From NCBI GenBank assembly GCA_012295275.1, contig CM022679.1:22743915-22786414 (forward strand): a stretch of 42,500 nt of DNA. Reading direction: 5' to 3'. The notes under the pieces are model-generated. The model did not search any database and had not been told where the DNA came from. It saw only the letters and a list, made by a program, of their open reading frames with translations. Positions 36,916-42,500 of the stretch are shown one piece after another. This stretch comes from Chrysomallon squamiferum. Lineage: Eukaryota > Mollusca > Gastropoda > Neomphalida > Peltospiridae. The translations under genes were made by a program, and so were the position numbers. The first letter of the stretch is position 1. Each line of letters opens with the position of its first letter.

Positions 36916-36953
36916 TTTCTCGAAATCATAAAATTATCATTTTGCGTTTATTT

Positions 36954-36964
36954 CCTTTTATATA
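36954..36964 (-). promoter_or_regulatory. TATA box of the micropeptide gene
   Basis: On the minus strand the sequence reads TATATAAAAGG, an excellent TATA consensus, about 40-50 bases before the ATG at 36915. A start site 25-30 bases downstream would fall near 36930-36938, giving a leader of roughly 20 bases. Confidence 0.5.
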
Positions 36965-37176
36965 CGAGTTAAATAGTATCTTGCGGACACTGATACAAAG
37001 TTTTGACAAAGCAGGAAACCTATACTTGAAGCTTAATGATAAAACATATCACAAACTGATATTGTATACTGTACAAAATAATGTGTGACCACCACTGCAT
37101 GGATTACTGTTATGTCTTATACACACATACACACACACACACACACACACAGAGATACACCTAGATACATGGATAT

Positions 37177-37177
<1 letters not shown>

Positions 37178-37274
<97 letters not shown>
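37178..37274. repeat. (GATA)n microsatellite
   Basis: About 24 perfect GATA units, the only long tetranucleotide repeat of this type in the window, preceded by a short (CA)n run. Confidence 0.98.
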
Positions 37275-38424
37275 GTGGATACACAATACTTACTCCGTTC
37301 CAGAATACTTTTTAAAACCGAATCTATGTTTTTTTCTCCAGAAAATATAAAGCATTTTATTACTGAAATGCATATAAAACAACAACCGATATAAACACAA
37401 TAAACAGAAGAAATAAATGAAAGTTTAACTGCTCTTCACCTGTACCGAGGACAGCGGATGATGAAAGTGGAAGGTGGTGTGTAAAGTGGAGAGAAAATAC
37501 CAGGTAACTTTCTGTTTACACTACAACAACCTAGCTGAGACTCACTGGATTTCATTTTCACAAAAAAAAAAACACCCCAAAACCCTGTTAATAAAATTCT
37601 TCCTCGTTTTAAAAATGTTTCTCTTTGTCAAAGGTTTATGTTGCGGTCTGCTACAGCTTTGTCAGTTTGAAATGTTTTCACAAAACTTTGCAAATCCCGC
37701 TTCGAGCATCATTTTGCACACTTTGATTAGTGAACTAATCCTCCCTTCCTTCCTCCTCATCTGAAGACATTTTATCTGCTGCCTTCGGGTTTCGAACGAG
37801 TTTACTAACGTTCGACAACCAAAACATTTTAGTTGTCAAATAATATGTCCGAGAACCGAGATCTCACAGTATACTTACATATATATGTGTGTGGGTGTGT
37901 GGGTGTGTGTTTGTGTGTGTGTGTATTTGCCAGACGGGAAAATCAGCGAGTAAGTGCATCGACAAAAATTGATTCTAGATTCAATATGCACTCTTAAAGA
38001 TTTTTTTTATTTTTTTTTTATTTTTATTATTTCTTATTTTTATTTTTTCGGGGGTTTAGTTTATTTATTTATTTTCTTTTTGAACTTATCTTCTTGCTTA
38101 ACCGATCAGATTAATTTTAAAACACGCACGCTTTAATAATAAAGTTCTTCTTAAAATTTGTTTAGTTTAGTATATGTTCAACCGTTACTTGATACGTTGG
38201 TTAATTTGTTCGTTTACGTCACAGTAACAGTCTTATCACGGCATTCAGTCGACGTCTCGGAAGCAATTTTATTTTCATCTGTAACTGATCAGACAAAGAA
38301 AAAATACCGTACATTTTATTATAGATAGCGTTTCAATTGGGTATCAAAAAAAAAAATTAAAGGTCACTGTCAAATATACTTTTTATTGTGAAGCAGACAA
38401 AACTATTCCCCTTAAAATTAGGAT

Positions 38425-38483
38425 AAGGGAGGTAATCCATATAAACGACAAGAATTAGCAAGGAAGATACATTTATCTCCCTT
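38425..38483. mobile_element. short inverted-repeat element with AAGGGAG(G/A)TAA termini
   Basis: AAGGGAGGTAAT at 38425-38436 faces ATTTATCTCCCTT at 38471-38483, whose reverse complement is AAGGGAGATAAAT. The two differ at one or two positions and enclose 34 bases. This motif pair is, from memory, common in mollusc non-coding DNA and may be a MITE remnant. Confidence 0.45.
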
Positions 38484-38707
38484 GTTTGTTGAACTTTGCA
38501 GTACTGGTTATGGTGATAGTTGTATAGTAGTAAAAGTACTAATATGTAGTAGAAGTAGGGGGTATTAGCAGCAGCAATAGTAGTGGCAGTAGTAGTAGTA
38601 GTAGAAGCTGTAATGTAGCTGTAGAATCTTAACTATTGTTCAGAATGATGAAGATGTGTTTTCTAATACTTATTATAACACACAAAAACAAGTTTCACAA
38701 TTTTTAA

Positions 38708-38713
38708 TTTATT
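38708..38713 (-). terminator. candidate poly(A) signal of the beta-propeller gene
   Basis: AATAAA on the minus strand is followed by CTTGTTTTTGTGTGTT, a good GT-rich downstream element. It lies about 2.4 kb after the stop codon; nearer hexamers exist but lack an obvious GT-rich element. Confidence 0.4.
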
Positions 38714-39278
38714 TCAAAGGTACAACTAAGTGTTGTATGCAACATGATGCCATTATTATAGTAAGTAATTGTAAAAAGATTTAACAATATTTAGTAACAC
38801 ATTCAAACAATAAACTATTATTATTATTATTATTTATTATTTACAATATTTAATTATAATAATAATAATAATAAAATAATAATAACTACAATAAGAATAA
38901 CAACAGTAGAACTAAATATATATAAAATGAAGTAAAGAAAATGCAGCAAAATGCACCTTATCACAGGAAAATAAAATTCACCATGCAGCACTATGAAGCA
39001 AAATTAATAAAATAGTTTCTGCAGTAAGCAACAAAAAAAGTATGCTAACAATAAAAACAATAACATATTCAAAAATTAAGTGTCTTACAGTTCATCATTA
39101 CTTGTAGGCATCTTAATGATAAAAACAAATATAAAAAAAATATATAAAAAAACACAACAACCAAAAATCAAAAAACAAACAAGAACAACCAAGAAAAAAT
39201 CCCAAACAAAACAAAACAAAACAAAATAAAAGTAATCCAAAACAGCAACAATAAAACAACAAAATAAAATGATAAAAC

Positions 39279-39281
<3 letters not shown>

Positions 39282-39345
<64 letters not shown>

Positions 39346-39348
39346 ACA
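39282..39348. repeat. (CA)n microsatellite
   Basis: About 33 CA units with one interruption near the right end. Confidence 0.97.
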
Positions 39349-39533
39349 TTAACACTATATGCAAACAAAAACATTTCTAAATAATACCAAAAAACAGTAA
39401 CACATTTGTATTATTAAATATTAAATTTTCAGAACAAACAGATAATACACAAAACGTTTTAACAACAAAATACATTTTTGATATAATTATTATTAACAGC
39501 TAATATTAAAGTTAGTTTATACAGTATTTACAG

Positions 39534-39583
<50 letters not shown>

Positions 39584-39767
39584 ATAGATACATAGATACA
39601 TAATGGTATACATAGATAGATACACAGAGATGTACATACAAATATACATAGAGAAAGAGAAACAGAGAGAGATAACTGTATTCTAATAAAATATAAATTT
39701 GACCACAAAGCATCTGTCAAAATGTAAACCACAATAGTATGTACATAGGTGTGTACACGTATGTGTG

Positions 39768-39768
<1 letters not shown>

Positions 39769-39846
<78 letters not shown>
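39769..39846. repeat. compound (AT)n(AG)n microsatellite
   Basis: A short AT run passes into about 32 AG units. Confidence 0.97.
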
Positions 39847-39849
<3 letters not shown>

Positions 39850-41110
39850 CCAAGAATATTCAATACTATATCAATATCAATACTATACACAATACACATA
39901 TAGACACAATAAAACATTTAACACTATGAAAAAAGTTCTTACATGGCAGACCAAATGAAACAAATAAAAGTATCTAAATATACCTATTTTTATTTACTGT
40001 TAATTTTTTTTACAGTATTTCACGACATTACTAACAGAACAATATAATAACAACACAGGGGTACATTTAAAAGTGTATACACCAAAAAATGACATATAGT
40101 TTCTCATAGCTACCTTTATGTTTTATTTTTCAGGAATACCACATTACTTATTAACTTCCAGTGTTAATAAACAAAAAGATCTGAAAGTATTTCATTTATC
40201 TCAGAAACAAACAATGAGTTAACAGAAATACACATAAAACATTTACTAAATATAATTATTAAAGAAGAAATGTTTTCTTGTTATGTTTTATTATAGTTGA
40301 TAATAATAATATTAGGAATTTATAATTATTATTATTAGGGCAGTTAATTCCATGACTGAAGGTACATTAGGGAATTATTGTTAATATTATTATTATTATT
40401 ATTATCATCATCATTATTATCAGTTTTAACTCAGAATTAAATTTAAAAAGATACAAAAAACATTAATAAATACAATTAGTTATTTCAAAAATTTAAGATT
40501 TCTTTTTCTGCTACAAAAAAATAAATTGTAGTAATTTTTTTTATTATTATTATTATTATTTAATCTTAACAATACACAACAAGAAAAGAATGCAAAAATG
40601 TTTTTACAGTCATTTCAAAAAAACAAAAACGAAACAAAAATTAAATTTTAAGACCGGTATAAATATCACTAAGTTATAAAATCATATTTAATATATAATT
40701 TCACATTTTAAATACGACTGTATTCAATACTGTACACAATACACATATAGACAAATAAAACATTTTTTTTTTTTTCCCCTGACTTTTCTGTAACAAATTT
40801 CAGCGTTCACTGCAGTCACAACTGCTATTCACAGTGAGATAATATCAAAAAAAAAAAAAAAAAAATTATATTTATTAATGTATGCCATAAGTCCCAATAA
40901 AATCTTGTTTTCGGTTTGTTTTTTATTGGGTTTTTTTTTTTTCTTTCATAAAATAATCAAATAAAAAATAATGTATTCATATTCTACTTAATAGTTGATA
41001 CAGATACAATGAAATTTATAAAAAAAACAAATTCAGAAAAATTAAAAAAAAAAAATCAAACACGGTCTCACTCCACAGTTTATCATTTCACATCGACTGT
41101 ATTATTAATT

Positions 41111-41971
41111 CTAATAATACTCCCAGTCAACCGCTGACCATGATATAAGAATGTTACTGTTGAGAGCCTGCTCGCGAGACGTTGACAACATCCGAGATGT
41201 GCTCTCCATCTCCGGGTACTCTGACAGTGAATCTGATTCTGCATCAGACTTCTGTGCTACCCGAATCATGTCCCTGAATCCTTTTCCTACAGTAACCATG
41301 CCCGGAGGCATCCAGGAAATATCTTCTTCTTCATCTAAGTACATAGATTTATGGTCACAGTAAACAGGAAGTATGTAGCGCACATAGAACTCTTTTGCAC
41401 AGTGAGAACTGAAAACATTGAGTGGCTCCATAGTTGTAGGGTCAGCAATGATGACACTGCCTGATGTGGTGCCAATGTAGAGGTAGTTGCCAAATATATT
41501 CAGGCAGGTCAGTTGGTATTTATCTGGAAAAAAATATAATTATAATAATAAAAATGGAATGAATTTATATATATATATAAATAATAAACTAGCAAAAAAT
41601 CAAACACACAAATATATTTTTCAAATATTGTAGAAAACTGCATTATCTATACAACTACCACAGGCAAAAAAAAAAAAATAAATGAATAAAAAAAAATTTA
41701 ATATTATTGTTTATGGTTTTAAAATACTGTTCAAAATACTATTATCTAATCTACTGATACCATAAAATGTAAAGGAAAAATTATTATTATTATTTGAACT
41801 TCTGGTTTTAAAAAAATGTTATAAAATACTACTATCTAAACAACTTAAATGAACTTACTGTCAACATGTTTTGGTGACATAACATCTGGACTGTTTGTTG
41901 TTATTATGTTTGAACAGTCGAGTTTTGCGTTAATCTGTTCTCTGTTCACATCCCAGCAATACACAATTTTA

Positions 41972-41972
<1 letters not shown>
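41111..41972 (-). CDS. C-terminal two exons of a beta-propeller (WD40-like) protein, partial
   Basis: Minus-strand exons 41972-41859 and 41523-41111 join across a 335-bp intron (donor ACA|GTAAGT, acceptor TTTTTTTCCAG). The split codon A|AT gives Asn and the frame stays open, yielding about 174 residues to TAG. Upstream, an acceptor at 41973-41974 (TTATTCAG) leads out of the window. Visible motifs are KIVYCWDVNREQ, LTCLNIFGNYLYIGTTSGSV and IIADPTTMEPLNVFSSH, typical of beta-propeller blades, then MVTVGKGF, an acidic Ser-rich loop (SDAESDSLSEYPEMES) and a closing blade ILISWSAVDWEYY. This is the end of a larger cytosolic protein. Similar propellers end ROCO kinases (LRRK type) and ARHGEF10-type exchange factors; I cannot decide between these or another family. 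Confidence 0.8.
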
Positions 41973-42011
<39 letters not shown>

Positions 42012-42085
42012 GTTTATGATGATGATAAATAATAATAATAATAATAATAAAAATAATAATAATTTTTATGATGATGATGATAATG

Positions 42086-42124
<39 letters not shown>

Positions 42125-42144
42125 GTTATAATAAATAATAATAC

Positions 42145-42181
<37 letters not shown>

Positions 42182-42500
42182 GTTATTATAATTGTTACTA
42201 TTGTTGTTGTTGTTGTTATTAGAAAGAAAATTATTTTAAAAACCTTAAAAACAAATATTAAAAGAAAAAAAAGTAGCATTCAAATTAACAAAAATACATG
42301 GTTATTTCATCACCCACAAAATTCTAAATAATATTTTTTTTTTTAAAACAAGACAAACAAACAAACAAATAAATAAATATTTTAAAAACCCACAAAAACA
42401 GACACATTATAATTAAATCACACACATAAAACATAATCCAATACTAGAAATGAATGGCAAGCCCACACAACCACCCTGATAAAATAAAAACCGCTAAACA
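41973..42500 (-). other. intron of the beta-propeller gene, continuing past the window
   Basis: The stretch beyond the acceptor is (AAT)n/(ATT)n and A-rich DNA with no further exon. The pyrimidine tract of the acceptor is itself made of the ATT microsatellite. Confidence 0.65.
42086..42182. repeat. inverted (AAT)n...(ATT)n microsatellite
   Basis: An AAT run (about 42086-42124) and an ATT run (about 42143-42182) are complementary, like the pair at 10754-10844. Confidence 0.93.

Larger units (their letters stand above)
36970..38690. other. intergenic DNA between the two minus-strand genes
   Basis: A mix of AT-rich and ordinary sequence with (CA)n and (GATA)n runs near 37130-37274, GT runs near 37885-37925 and GTA triplets near 38510-38615. 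Small open frames at 37474-37764 and 37954-38136 show no domains. The stretch around 38170-38300 is of higher complexity and includes a CRE-like TACGTCAC. Confidence 0.55.
38690..41110 (-). other. probable long 3' UTR of the beta-propeller gene
   Basis: The plus strand is strikingly A-rich and T-poor for most of this 2.4 kb, so the transcribed (minus) sense would be U-rich, as in many 3' UTRs. It holds (CA)n runs at 39282-39348 and 39534-39579 and a compound (AT)n(AG)n at about 39769-39846. No exon is visible. Confidence 0.45.

Noticed and set aside
31404-37274. CRISPR-like regularly spaced repeats
   Set aside because: These are contiguous eukaryotic microsatellites without unique spacers.
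37474-37764. 96-codon open frame containing a CAG|GTAACT donor-like site
   Set aside because: No domain and no matching acceptor or partner exon could be found on the plus strand.

Overview
This is metazoan nuclear DNA: spliced genes with GT-AG introns, very AT-rich and microsatellite-rich spacer, and long non-coding stretches. The protein content is animal (a PR/SET-domain zinc-finger factor of the PRDM8 type). A tRNA-derived SINE at about 5600-5762 and an inverted pair of AAGGGAG(G/A)TAA termini at about 38425-38483 look like repeats I associate with mollusc genomes. A mollusc is therefore the best guess; this rests on recall, not on a search.

Layout. (1) 1-5.1 kb: a plus-strand PRDM8-like gene with coding exons 868-1005, 1767-1995 and 2739-3943, all splice phases consistent, 523 residues. 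An acceptor just before exon 1 implies a 5' non-coding exon left of the window. Candidate poly(A) signals lie at about 4184, 4402 and 5100. (2) 5.1-35.9 kb: no convincing protein gene. Low-complexity DNA (T-rich tracts; CT, GA, GT, ATT, AGT and GATA repeats) alternates with some twenty high-complexity, CG-containing islands of 0.2-1.1 kb that look like conserved non-coding/regulatory elements. This resembles the gene-poor regulatory flank of a developmental transcription factor. Within it are a decaying tandem array of about 165-bp units (14567-15720), a pair of paralogous islands 11 kb apart (23971-24330 and 34891-35240), and two further pairs of direct duplications (30754/34411 and about 31585/36465). 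(3) 35.9-37 kb, minus strand: a compact two-exon gene for a 56-residue single-pass membrane micropeptide, with a TATA box, short leader, phase-matched intron and poly(A) signal. (4) 38.7-42.5 kb, minus strand: the last two coding exons and a probable 2.4-kb 3' UTR of a beta-propeller (WD40-like) protein whose remainder lies right of the window.

The genes do not form an operon and need not cooperate. The simplest reading is a PRDM8-like regulator with a large downstream cis-regulatory block, followed by two minus-strand neighbours. The micropeptide gene and the duplicated islands are the two observations most worth following up.
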